Source: an uncultured Christensenella sp.
GTDB lineage: Bacteria; Bacillota; Clostridia; Christensenellales; UBA1242
Length of the DNA stretch: 50,547 bases
Reading direction: 5' to 3'
Assembly: GCA_949296965.1 (NCBI GenBank)
Contig: CASFQL010000029.1
Coordinates: 1-50,547, forward strand
Below are positions 24,873 to 33,616 of this stretch, piece by piece. Every line of letters begins with the position of its first letter. Position 1 is the first letter of the stretch. The translations under genes were made by a program, and so were the position numbers. The notes below the pieces were generated by a model. It was given only the letters and a program-made list of their open reading frames with translations. It searched no databases and was not told the origin of the DNA.

Positions 24873-26319
24873 CTTTCTGCTCCTTCTTTTTAAATCTAAT
24901 CTTATTTTTATTAGGAATACTTTGTGGTCTAGTAGTCATATCATTAAGAGATTGTTTAATTATAAAATCTTTTTGATCATTTTTTACAAATGGAGCATAT
25001 GGGGCAAGATAGGGAGAGAAGAAACTATCAATATTGCAAAGATAACAAACTAGAAACATAAGACCTAAAATAATTCCGTGGAAACCAAGAGTCCCTCCAA
25101 TAACAGCAAAAAGAATACGAAGTAGAGAAATTTGAGAACTTTGATTAGGAATAATGTAAACAGTAATAGCACTAAGAGCAACAATCATAACTCCTGGCGG
25201 ACTAACAAGTCCAGCCTTAACAGCGGTATCCCCTAAAATCAACGCCCCAACGATAGAAATAGCCATACCTAAATATTTTGGCATTCTAACGCTTGCCTCA
25301 AATAATATGTCAAACAGGACAATAATAAAAATTATTTCTAAAAAGGGGTTAAGCGGTAAATTTTGAGTAGTGTTAACAATAGTTACTAGAAATTTTAAAG
25401 GCAAAACTTTATAGTGATATAGTTGAAGTGAAATATACATTGCAGGTAAAAATATAGAAATAAAAAGCCCTAAAACTCTTATAATTCTCAAAATGGCAAC
25501 TTTATGATTATTGGCAGAATAGTCATTACTGCTTTGAAAATCTTCAAACATAACAAAAGGAACAGTTAGACAAATAGGCGAACCATCAACTAAAATAGCC
25601 ACCCTACCCTCTAATAGTTTTGCACAAGCAATATCTGGTTTTTCACAATTCCCAACTTGCCTAAAAATAGACTTAGGCCTATCTTCTAAAAATTTAACAA
25701 TATAATAACTGTCAATAATGCCGTCAATTTCAAACATGTTTAATTTTTTCTTTATTTCTTCTACGACTCTCTTATCTGCAATGTCGTTAAAATAAAGTAA
25801 GTTAATTCTAGTCTTTGTTCTTTTACCAACAACAAGTTCTTCTATTTTCAAATCTTTTGAAGTAAGTCTCTTTCTAATAAGAGAAAGATTAGTTTTTAAA
25901 GTTTCAGTAAAGCCCTCTCGTGGTCCATTAATTACAGTAGAAGTTGGAGGTTCTTCAATTCCCCTTTGTGGATACAAAACAGTATTAAATCCCAAGGCGT
26001 TTTCTTCGTTATCAATAAATAAAACAGCAAAGCCTCTTAAAATTTTTTCATCAATTTCATTAGGTTTTAACACCTTGGCATTTGAAAAAGTAACAATATT
26101 GTTTTGCAAATCATTTAAGGTTATCTTATCTTTACTATAAAGTTTTAAAGGAAACAAAATTGAGCCATTAACATCTTCTTGGTTTGTTAATTCATCAATG
26201 AACACAAGAGATAAATTATTACTTTTAACAGTAATATTTTTAACAACTATGTCAGGATTGTCTAAAAATCTTTTCTTTAATTCAATAATCCTATTTTTCA
26301 CAAGTAAATTATTTTTCAT
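24850..26319 (-). CDS. GerAA-type spore germination protein
   Basis: 489 aa. A soluble N-terminal domain (residues ~1-235) leads into family motifs VGKRTKTRINLLYFNDIAD and CEKPDIACAKLLEGRVAILV. About five membrane helices follow with PRMPKYLG-like VRMPKYLGMAISIVGALILG. A basic C-terminal tail (KNKIRFKKKEQKDEK) ends it. GerA subunits form a pentameric ion channel in spores. It heads the operon A-B-C with a sigma-G-like promoter and has no SD. Confidence 0.93.
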   Translation of the reverse strand: MKNNLLVKNRIIELKKRFLDNPDIVVKNITVKSNNLSLVFIDELTNQEDVNGSILFPLKLYSKDKITLNDLQNNIVTFSNAKVLKPNEIDEKILRGFAVLFIDNEENALGFNTVLYPQRGIEEPPTSTVINGPREGFTETLKTNLSLIRKRLTSKDLKIEELVVGKRTKTRINLLYFNDIADKRVVEEIKKKLNMFEIDGIIDSYYIVKFLEDRPKSIFRQVGNCEKPDIACAKLLEGRVAILVDGSPICLTVPFVMFEDFQSSNDYSANNHKVAILRIIRVLGLFISIFLPAMYISLQLYHYKVLPLKFLVTIVNTTQNLPLNPFLEIIFIIVLFDILFEASVRMPKYLGMAISIVGALILGDTAVKAGLVSPPGVMIVALSAITVYIIPNQSSQISLLRILFAVIGGTLGFHGIILGLMFLVCYLCNIDSFFSPYLAPYAPFVKNDQKDFIIKQSLNDMTTRPQSIPNKNKIRFKKKEQKDEKSSNR

Positions 26320-26324
26320 AAAAA

Positions 26325-26353
26325 TAGTATGATTAAAGAAAAATTAATTATTC
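26325..26353 (-). promoter_or_regulatory. sigma-G/sigma-F-type promoter of the ger operon
   Basis: Minus strand GAATA (26349-26353), a 17-nt spacer and CATACTA (26325-26331) match the forespore consensus GHATR-N17/18-CATHHTA exactly. The -10 ends 5 nt before the ATG at 26319, so the mRNA would start at or next to the start codon. Confidence 0.65.
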
Positions 26354-26743
26354 CATTAAAAACAATTATGACTAAATAACTTTTTAAACTAAAAATGAAA
26401 TAAAGAAAATTTTATAAATAGTGCAAAAGTTTTTTAATTATTTTAATATTATTTTTAATTTAATTTTGATAATTAAAGGATTGAAAAATATTTTTATTAA
26501 AAATTTATTAATTAGAAAAACATTTTAACAAATTTTAAGATTTCTTAAAAGGAGTAAGTTTATAAATTAATCTATAAAATTATTAAGTTTAAGCATTAAA
26601 AAAATATTGAATATTTATAAAAATGAATATACAAATGAATATTAATTTTTATTCAAAAAAAATTAAAAAAATATGACAAAAATGTTTGACAATTATACAT
26701 TTGTTATGTATATTTATAGAGTTTTTTGTCGATAATTAAAAAG

Positions 26744-26870
26744 TTATCCACAAAAACATAAATCTAAATATGTCATAAGATAGAGAAAATTAAAGAATTT
26801 TCCCTATCTCTTTTTGATTAAATTGTGGATAAGTGGATAACTTTTGTGCATAACTATGCATTTATTCACA
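26744..26870. other. cluster of five DnaA boxes; candidate oriC or DnaA-binding locus
   Basis: Two perfect TTATCCACA boxes: 26744-26752 (plus) and 26824-26832 (minus). Three one-mismatch boxes: 26832-26840 (minus, TTATCCACT), 26845-26853 (minus, TTATGCACA) and 26862-26870 (plus, TTATTCACA). All lie within 127 bp beside highly AT-rich DNA. Neighbouring genes (rpsF-ssb-rpsR, dnaX, spoIIE-tilS, sigH) are origin-proximal in Bacillus. Against oriC: no dnaA or dnaN here, and flanking genes do not diverge. Confidence 0.55.
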
Positions 26871-27359
26871 TTTTTGATTAAAGATACACCTTTTTTTATA
26901 AATATTTAGTAAATTATTAAAAAAGTTAAGTTGTTTATTTGTTAATAACTTAATTTTTTTTGTTTTTTATATTAAAATTTTACTTTCTATAAAATTTTTA
27001 ATCATTTTTATATTTTTTACACCCTACCCTTTACCTTTAAAAAAACTAGTTAAACTAGTTAATATAATAGTTAAAAACATATATTAAAACTTTTAATTCT
27101 AGTAAACCTATAAAAATAAAAGGAACTCTACCTATAATAATAAGTAAACTTCCTTGATATTAATTTAAAAAACAACACAATAATTTCATTATTTTTACAA
27201 TTTGTTTTAACTTAAAACTAAAAAATCATTTGCTTTTTATATATTAAGAATAATTACAAAAAGTGTGTTATTTTTAGTTAGTAATTACAAAACTCTATTT
27301 TTTATTTGTATTAAAAATGTCATTTTGAGAGTATAAAGAAGTATTAAACTAGTAAATTT

Positions 27360-28709
27360 TTATTTGGTCTTATCTTTATATTTTATTATATAAGCACTCT
27401 TTGTATTTTGGTCCACCTTAACACTATCACTTATTTCAACACCTAAAACACATAATATCTGATTATCACAAGCAAGAACAGGAATAAAATCTCTGATTCT
27501 ATTTGGTATCTTTTTGTCTATAAAATAATTTTTTAAACTCTTTGAAGTCCCACCAAATTTAGTAAATCTATCCCCTGTTTTTCTTGTTCTCCAAACCGCA
27601 GTGCTTGGAATTTTATCTTTATCAATTAATTGATAAGAACTATCTAATTTTAAGTCAGTAGTTTTCTTCGTTGTGATTTCATACAAATCTGCGAAATTAA
27701 GTTTTCCCACCTTAAAAGGATATTCCTGTATAATAGGTTCTTTCTTTTCTTCTTTTACTAAACATAAATAATCATATTCTTTAATAGCAACTAAATTATT
27801 TGGCAAATTGATTTTTTTCCCATTTTCACTTTCTGATAAAGACTTAATAAGTTCAATGTGTTTTCTCTCAATATCTCTAACTACATTAATCTTTGCTAAA
27901 CTATCAAAAATAATTCTATTTATAATACTAGGTTCATAATGGAAGTAAAATAATGGAATTTTAACACTATTATCATTTAAAATAACACCATTACAACTTA
28001 CATGACTTAATATAAACTCGTTATCTTCTTTGCAAGTTTTACTAAAATTAACTAAATTTTGTTCAACTCCTTCCCACCTTTGTTTTAATTGTGGCAAAAT
28101 AACATTTCTTATAAAATTTCTATTGTATATAGTATTAAAATTAGTTTCGTCTTCGACATACTTTATTTCATTAACAGCACAATACTTTAAAATTTCTTCC
28201 TTTGTAACATCTAAAAAAGGTCTAATGTAATGACCACAACTAACTTCGTCCATTCCGCTAGCACCATTTAAGCCAGCCCCACGAATAATATTCATAAGAA
28301 TTGTCTCTGCTTGGTCAGAAATATGATGAGCAAGAGCAATTTTATCAACTCTTTCTTCTAGCAATCTATCAAAAACTCCATATCTAGCAAGTCTAGCACC
28401 TTCTTCTATACCAACATTTTTGCTTTGAGCAAGTTTACCAGCATCAACAGAAAACTTCCAACATAAAATTCTTTTTTCTCTACACCAATCTTTTACAAAG
28501 TTAGCATCTCCCAAAGAATTTTCACCCCTTAACATATGGTCAATAGTGATTGCGACAATAGAGATATCTAAATCTTCTTTTATGTTATTTAAAACATTAA
28601 GTAAACACATAGAATCTGCCCCACCACTTACAGCAACTCCAACAGTATCTCCCGCATTTACCATTTTTTTCTCTTTAATAAATTCTAAAATTTTTTGTTC
28701 CATATCCAT
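27360..28709 (-). CDS. tilS: tRNA(Ile)-lysidine synthase
   Basis: ~449 aa. The N-terminal PP-loop ATPase has GVAVSGGADSMCLLNVL. HHISDQAETILMNIIRGAG and GASGMDE follow, and the C-terminal substrate domain has AVWRTRKTGDRFTKFGGTSK. TilS converts C34 of the CAU-anticodon tRNA-Ile to lysidine. The start is ATG 28709 (or 28703, two codons in). A further upstream extension would cross the promoter and is rejected. No SD; the mRNA is predicted to be near-leaderless. Confidence 0.95.
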   Translation of the reverse strand: MDMEQKILEFIKEKKMVNAGDTVGVAVSGGADSMCLLNVLNNIKEDLDISIVAITIDHMLRGENSLGDANFVKDWCREKRILCWKFSVDAGKLAQSKNVGIEEGARLARYGVFDRLLEERVDKIALAHHISDQAETILMNIIRGAGLNGASGMDEVSCGHYIRPFLDVTKEEILKYCAVNEIKYVEDETNFNTIYNRNFIRNVILPQLKQRWEGVEQNLVNFSKTCKEDNEFILSHVSCNGVILNDNSVKIPLFYFHYEPSIINRIIFDSLAKINVVRDIERKHIELIKSLSESENGKKINLPNNLVAIKEYDYLCLVKEEKKEPIIQEYPFKVGKLNFADLYEITTKKTTDLKLDSSYQLIDKDKIPSTAVWRTRKTGDRFTKFGGTSKSLKNYFIDKKIPNRIRDFIPVLACDNQILCVLGVEISDSVKVDQNTKSAYIIKYKDKTK

Positions 28710-28711
28710 AG

Positions 28712-28747
28712 TATGAAGATTATATATTAAAATTTTAATAATTTCAA
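28712..28747 (-). promoter_or_regulatory. tilS promoter, near-leaderless
   Basis: -35 TTGAAA (28742-28747), 17-nt spacer, -10 TATAAT (28719-28724). The predicted +1 at about 28712 leaves a leader of ~3 nt to the ATG at 28709. Confidence 0.7.
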
Positions 28748-28944
28748 TAGTAAAATGTAACAAAAATCTTAATTAAATAAAAAAGTAGGCTAAATTAAGA
28801 AAAAAAATATAAATTAGTCCACTTTTTGCAATAAATTTATATAATTAATAACAACAATTTAATTTTTTTAACTAAACTTTTTAAAATAAAGAAATATTTT
28901 CAAAATGGTTATTTTAAATTAGTTATTTTTGAAATTAATTATTT

Positions 28945-31266
28945 TTAAGCACAATTATAAAATATTTTTCCAACAAGAACGGTCATATCATCTTGTGGAT
29001 AATTTTTTTGAACTCTTTTTGCTTTACTTAAAATAGTGTCAGCAAGTTCTTGCGGGCTTTTAGATGGAAGATATTTTAAATATTCTGCTAATTTATCTTC
29101 ACCAAACGCGTCTACAACCCCATCACTTAGCATAACTACTAAATCATCAGGAGACAAAACAGTTTTAGTTACTTTTGGCTTTACGCTTTCAAGTATTCCA
29201 AGAGGCAAACTACTGCTCTCAATTTTTGTTACATTTTCTCCTTGTTTAATATAACCCACCGTTCCCCCTTGTTTTATAAAATCAACTTCACCACTTTTTA
29301 AGTCAACAACACTTATATCAAGTGCTGAGAAAACATTTTCGCTTGTGAGATTAAGTAGTTTATTAACACTAGATAAAATTGTTTCGTCATCAAACCCAGC
29401 CTTATAAAAATTCTCAATCAAATTAATTGAAGTTTCGCTTTTTTTATTTGCGACTTCACCTGAGCCCATACCATCACACAGTGCTAGCATAAATTTCCCG
29501 CTAGGTAGTTTTATCATTGAATGAGTATCCCCGCTACTTTCATTACCACCTTTTGGAGTTTTTGCTACTCCTACCGCGATGTCATAAGTGGGAGCAGTTT
29601 TATAAGAAACATAAGTAAGATTATTGTTTGCATTTGGCAAAATTTGGTCTAATACCATATTTGTATTACAAACAGAATTTATTACTTTTGTAATTTTTTC
29701 GTTATCAAAATCAATATTCCTTATAATCATAGAAACAACGACAGTCTTTTCGTCTTTTTCAAAGCACACAACCTCGCTAGGAACGATATCATTATAAACT
29801 AAATTTTCTCTAATTTTTTTCTCAAAATGGTGGTCGACATTAACTGTTTGACTTGCTTCGTTTGATAGTTCTATTAAAATATTTGAAATCCCTTTTAGTT
29901 GGTCAGCAATCAAAAGTTTTGAACTATCCAAATCTAAATTTACCTTTGCATATTTTTTGTAATCATTTAACAACGCATTCAAACTGTTAACAATTTTATT
30001 TAGTTTAATACATCTTGTTGTCAAATATGAAGGAAAATCAAGTAATGTTATTTTACCTTTTTCAAAACCAGCATTAATTAAGTTTTCAAACACTTTTCTA
30101 AGTTCTGTGTTAAAACCTTTTAAACACCTTGACTTATTAGGACAATTTTCACAATTTTCTCTTATCAACTCTCCGCAAATCATTGTTTTTGCACTTTTTG
30201 CATCAAGTTGACCTTTAACCAAATTTCTAAAACTTTTATCCATCTCATAAAAAACTTCTGCGGTGTATAAAAGTTTTTTACTAGTTTGGAGTTTATTTTG
30301 ATTTAAAATGTTTTTTAAACTTTCATTTTCTTTTGATAAGAACAAAGTTGATTTTAACTTAATAATAAGACTTTTTGGTAAGATTAAATAAAAAATGCAC
30401 GCACAAATTGTTGAAAGAAAAGTAAAAACACTAACAGTCCCAAATAGGTTAAGCAGTAAATTTAGGCAAATATCAATAAGTAAAATTGATAAAACTGAAT
30501 ATATTTTGTTTTGATTTTTAAAGATATAGGCAAATACAGCGCACACACTAAATAAAGTTATGTATTCTGGTGTATTAGAACATATAAAAGCCCCAAACCC
30601 CGCAACAATTGATAAAATCACCCCAAAGCCATTTGGCAAAACGGCAGTTGAAAGTAAAATAAGAGCAAAACCAAATAACTTTACAATATCAAACGCATAA
30701 AAATTTAAGTTATTTAGTCCACAAAACAAGAAAGCCACAAGTAAGCACCCACAAACAATTTCGTCTACATTTAAGTTCAAATTAAACTTTCTATTTTTTA
30801 AGTTATTAAAAAAGTTTAAACAGCAAAGCATAAACAAAGAATTTAAAAGAACATTTACTATTAAAACATAAATTGCTGATAAATTACTAAAAGTTAAATA
30901 AATATAAGGCAGCCCAATCAAAAGTGAATAACATACAGTAAGATAAGTTGGCATTTTCTTTTTTAATTTTCTATGCACAATGGAAATTATACTTGAAATA
31001 GTTGCACAAACTATACTAAAAATTATCATTGAAGTTGGTTGATTAGATATCATAACCGCAAGAACAAACGAAAGAGATAAATAAAAAAAGTTTTTGTTTA
31101 AAAACATTAAAGCAAGAAAAAATCCATAAAAAGTAGGATTAAAACTTCCCATAATATTTGCGTTATAAAACAAAAACATAAGTAAAAAATCAAATATGTA
31201 AACAAAAATTTTTAGAATACTATCTTTTTTTATTTCAAAAACTTCTTTTCTTTCTATTTTTTCCAT
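28945..31266 (-). CDS. spoIIE: stage II sporulation protein E, phosphatase
   Basis: 773 aa. The N-terminal ~310 residues form about ten membrane helices. A central region carries a Cys cluster (CGELIRENCENCPNKSRC). The C-terminal PP2C-type phosphatase has GDTHSMIKLPSGKFMLALCD, DGMGSGEVANKKSETSI and VVMLSDGVVDAFGED. SpoIIE dephosphorylates SpoIIAA to release sigma-F in the forespore and helps form the polar septum. The ATG at 31266 has GAGG 8 nt upstream. tilS lies next, as in Bacillus. Confidence 0.97.
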   Translation of the reverse strand: MEKIERKEVFEIKKDSILKIFVYIFDFLLMFLFYNANIMGSFNPTFYGFFLALMFLNKNFFYLSLSFVLAVMISNQPTSMIIFSIVCATISSIISIVHRKLKKKMPTYLTVCYSLLIGLPYIYLTFSNLSAIYVLIVNVLLNSLFMLCCLNFFNNLKNRKFNLNLNVDEIVCGCLLVAFLFCGLNNLNFYAFDIVKLFGFALILLSTAVLPNGFGVILSIVAGFGAFICSNTPEYITLFSVCAVFAYIFKNQNKIYSVLSILLIDICLNLLLNLFGTVSVFTFLSTICACIFYLILPKSLIIKLKSTLFLSKENESLKNILNQNKLQTSKKLLYTAEVFYEMDKSFRNLVKGQLDAKSAKTMICGELIRENCENCPNKSRCLKGFNTELRKVFENLINAGFEKGKITLLDFPSYLTTRCIKLNKIVNSLNALLNDYKKYAKVNLDLDSSKLLIADQLKGISNILIELSNEASQTVNVDHHFEKKIRENLVYNDIVPSEVVCFEKDEKTVVVSMIIRNIDFDNEKITKVINSVCNTNMVLDQILPNANNNLTYVSYKTAPTYDIAVGVAKTPKGGNESSGDTHSMIKLPSGKFMLALCDGMGSGEVANKKSETSINLIENFYKAGFDDETILSSVNKLLNLTSENVFSALDISVVDLKSGEVDFIKQGGTVGYIKQGENVTKIESSSLPLGILESVKPKVTKTVLSPDDLVVMLSDGVVDAFGEDKLAEYLKYLPSKSPQELADTILSKAKRVQKNYPQDDMTVLVGKIFYNCA

Positions 31267-31293
31267 ATTATAAACCTCGACATAAAGTTTAAC

Positions 31294-31326
31294 AAAAAAA
31301 GAGCCTGTAAAAATTACAAACTCTTT
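31294..31326 (-). terminator. strong terminator-like hairpin overlapping the spoIIE promoter
   Basis: On the minus strand AAAGAGTTTGTAA pairs with TTACAGGCTCTTT over a 3-nt loop (two G-U pairs), followed by seven T's. It lies only ~28 nt before the spoIIE ATG and overlaps the predicted -10. Confidence 0.8.
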
Positions 31327-31350
31327 ACTTTATTGTCAAAATTTGTTGAA
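31311..31350 (-). promoter_or_regulatory. spoIIE promoter with tandem Spo0A-box-like sites
   Basis: A -35 TTGACA (31334-31339), 17-nt spacer and -10 TAATTT (31311-31316) read toward spoIIE. On the plus strand two 0A-box-like sequences lie 10 bp apart: ATTGTCAAA (31332-31340) and TTTGTTGAA (31342-31350), against the consensus TTTGTCRAA. spoIIE is a known Spo0A target in Bacillus. Confidence 0.5.
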
Positions 31351-31731
31351 TAAGCAATTTTATAATTTATTTTATTAAAAATAAAGTCCTATAAATATTA
31401 ATTTACTATTAACTTTTTATCTAATTGCTAAAATTTATTAATAAAATAGTCTAAAAATATTTAATAAATTTTTTGATAAAACAAAAAAAACTATTCATAT
31501 TTAAAAACTATTCATATTTAAAGTTCTTTTAATTGTCATTTAATATTAAACTATCTACATAAAATAAAAGCCTTTTAAACTTTTTTAAACTTGTATATAA
31601 AATTAAATACCTAATTAATAATTTAAAATTTTTTTCAAAAAACATTTTTGGATTTTTATTCATTAAATATATATAATCAATTATTTAGGTGTTTAGTTTT
31701 TTAAGATTTCAGTAAAATCTAAAAATTCAAC
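31351..31731. other. intergenic region upstream of spoIIE
   Basis: AT-rich, with no gene. A 16-18-bp unit containing ACTATTCATATTTAAA is present twice in tandem near 31488-31521. Nothing else recognisable. Confidence 0.6.
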
Positions 31732-32112
31732 TTACAACTTCAATCTCTTTTGCTGTTCTTCAAAGGGAGCATTTGCAGGCATATTAAACTTATCACCCTT
31801 TGGAACAATATGAAAATGCAAATGGAAAACAGTTTGGTCTGCTTCTTTATTATTAGCATTTAAAATAACTGCCCCCTTAAAATCACAATCTTCAACAAAA
31901 TGCTTTGCAATCTTCTTTACTCTAACTATAACTTCTTTTAAAAGATTGTCATCACAGTCTAAACAATTTTTACAATGAGCCTTTGGAATAACAAGTGTAT
32001 GCCCATAATCTTTACCTGCAATATCTAAAAAAGCAAGCACAACATCATCTTCGTAAATTTTATAACAAGGCAATTCTTTATTTAAGATTTTACAAAAAAC
32101 ACAACTATCCAT
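31732..32112 (-). CDS. HIT-family nucleotide hydrolase/transferase
   Basis: 126 aa. It opens CVFCKILNKELPCYKIYEDD, a typical HINT-like start with a Cys pair; HTLVIPKAHC follows, and the histidine triad is FHLHFHIVPKG. Such enzymes hydrolyse purine nucleoside phosphoramidates or dinucleotides. The ATG has AAGGAAG 6 nt upstream. Single gene, divergent from the small membrane protein at 32270. Confidence 0.93.
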   Translation of the reverse strand: MDSCVFCKILNKELPCYKIYEDDVVLAFLDIAGKDYGHTLVIPKAHCKNCLDCDDNLLKEVIVRVKKIAKHFVEDCDFKGAVILNANNKEADQTVFHLHFHIVPKGDKFNMPANAPFEEQQKRLKL

Positions 32113-32212
32113 AATAAACTTCCTTTTTATGTTTTTATTTTACTTAAAAAAATTTTTTTTACAAATATTTTACATAATTTTGCACAAAAAAAATTAATAT
32201 TCGCTAAATTAT

Positions 32213-32241
32213 TTGCTAATAACTAAATAAAATGATATTAT
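32213..32241 (+). promoter_or_regulatory. promoter of the 110-aa membrane protein
   Basis: -35 TTGCTA (32213-32218), 17-nt spacer and extended -10 TGATATTAT (hexamer 32236-32241). The start codon is at 32270 with a strong GGAGGGAG SD. Confidence 0.55.
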
Positions 32242-32269
32242 AAAGAAGAATTATGGAGGGAGAATTTTA

Positions 32270-32602
32270 ATGGAAGAAGAAAATGGTATTAAGACATTAT
32301 TAAGCAAACTAGGTCAACTTATTGCAGTTATAATGATTATAAGATATGCCCTTTTGATTGTAGAAAATTATTATCCATTTCTACCAACAGAAGGTGTTGT
32401 TGCTGACATTATAACATATATAGGTATGTATGCTCCAATGGCTCTTATGATTATTGTTGGACTTAGTGCTGTTTGGGGAACAAAATCTGATTTAGTTAGA
32501 TTGATTTTCTTAATTATTTGTGCCGCTATTGTAATATTTACATTTTTTCCAGGTGTTAGAGATACTATTGTTAATTACATTGGTGTTTCACCTGCCGCTT
32601 AG
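32270..32602 (+). CDS. small membrane protein (110 aa), unknown function
   Basis: Three predicted membrane helices (~residues 14-31, 44-67, 75-95) after an acidic N-terminus (MEEENGIK). No recognised domain. GGAGGGAG lies 7 nt before the ATG, promising high translation, and a good terminator follows. Single-gene transcription unit between the HIT gene and a convergent membrane-protein gene. Confidence 0.8.
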   Translation: MEEENGIKTLLSKLGQLIAVIMIIRYALLIVENYYPFLPTEGVVADIITYIGMYAPMALMIIVGLSAVWGTKSDLVRLIFLIICAAIVIFTFFPGVRDTIVNYIGVSPAA

Positions 32603-32627
32603 ATTAGTTAAAAAAAACTATTAAACT

Positions 32628-32658
32628 AAAAACATATCACTTTTGATATGTTTTTTTT
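32628..32658 (+). terminator. intrinsic terminator after the 110-aa gene
   Basis: AAAAACATATCA (32628-32639) pairs with TGATATGTTTTT (32644-32655), ending in T's. Confidence 0.9.
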
Positions 32659-32676
32659 ATTGATAAATAAAAAATA

Positions 32677-32718
32677 AAAAACAATACAAAAATTATCTTG
32701 TATTGTTTTATTTTTTTT
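32677..32718. terminator. bidirectional terminator between convergent genes
   Basis: ACAATACAA (32681-32689) pairs with TTGTATTGT (32698-32706). It has A's on the left and T's on the right, so it can stop transcripts in both directions, including the convergent gene ending at 32831. Confidence 0.75.
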
Positions 32719-32830
32719 AAACTAATTATTTAACAAATTTATTAAAATATCGTTTAATTAAAATTTAATTATTTTATTAAACTTTTTATTTTATTAACTA
32801 TCTAAAATAGTCTTAACAATTAAACAAACA

Positions 32831-33511
32831 TTATTTTTTTGCATTATTACCTTGATTTAAACCAAGTTGTCTTTTTAAATCTTCATTTTCTTTTAAAAGA
32901 TTTTCGTATTCTTCTTTTGAAATTGTAACAAAATTATCCCCGCTCTTTATATTATCAAAAGTCTTTTTTGAACTAAGTATTCCAAGGGACACTAGCAAAC
33001 AAACTGAGACAATGCAAAGTATCCAAAATATTTCACTCATACCAGAAACTTTCATAATTTGTATTCCAACAAAAAGGCAAGAAAGCAAAATATCCGTTAA
33101 TAAAATAGCAACATAAGTTATAATTTGTAACCACAGCAAATTCTTCCCCATTTTAGTGTAAAATGAAACAATAATCATAAAGAAAATACTAAATAAACTT
33201 ATAACAATAGTTATTTTATTAAACACACTATCTACATTAAGCAAATTAGAACAAAAGATGATGAGAGCAAACACCGTTGAAAGTAATAACAACGACATAC
33301 TAGCATAACCCAATTTGCTATTACGCTTAATTAAAGACAACTCATTAACTAAAAAACCACAACTTAGCGAAAGACAAGCACATACTAAAAGCAATCTTAA
33401 TAAAAACCCTTCAAACACTTTAACCTGAAATATTGCTAAAATTAAAAGTAAACAAGTTACTCCCAAACAGGAAAGTGATGAAATTAATAAAATTTTCTTT
33501 GCTTTTTCCAT
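32831..33511 (-). CDS. multi-pass membrane protein with C-terminal coiled coil, unknown function
   Basis: 226 aa. About six hydrophobic helices cover residues 5-185. They are followed by a cytosolic tail (ISKEEYENLLKENEDLKRQL) that looks like a short leucine-zipper coiled coil. No recognised family. A GGGGG SD lies ~9 nt before the ATG. Transcribed alone. Confidence 0.8.
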   Translation of the reverse strand: MEKAKKILLISSLSCLGVTCLLLILAIFQVKVFEGFLLRLLLVCACLSLSCGFLVNELSLIKRNSKLGYASMSLLLLSTVFALIIFCSNLLNVDSVFNKITIVISLFSIFFMIIVSFYTKMGKNLLWLQIITYVAILLTDILLSCLFVGIQIMKVSGMSEIFWILCIVSVCLLVSLGILSSKKTFDNIKSGDNFVTISKEEYENLLKENEDLKRQLGLNQGNNAKK

Positions 33512-33616
33512 TTAAAAATTCCCCCTAATAATATTATACTAACACATTTAAGGTAAAAACAAAAACATTTTAAAATATTTTAAGTCTAAATTAAAAATTT
33601 TAAAAAATTTATCAAA

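Larger units (their letters stand above)
26320..27359. other. 1040-bp non-coding region with DnaA-box cluster
   Basis: No credible gene on either strand. Very AT-rich. It contains the DnaA-box cluster at 26744-26870. Between the first and second box is a strong hairpin (AGATAGAGAAAATT/AATTTTCCCTATCT, 26779-26810) followed by CTTTTT. To the right lies an extended AT-rich stretch with an AACTAGTT direct repeat near 27043-27062. Confidence 0.75.
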
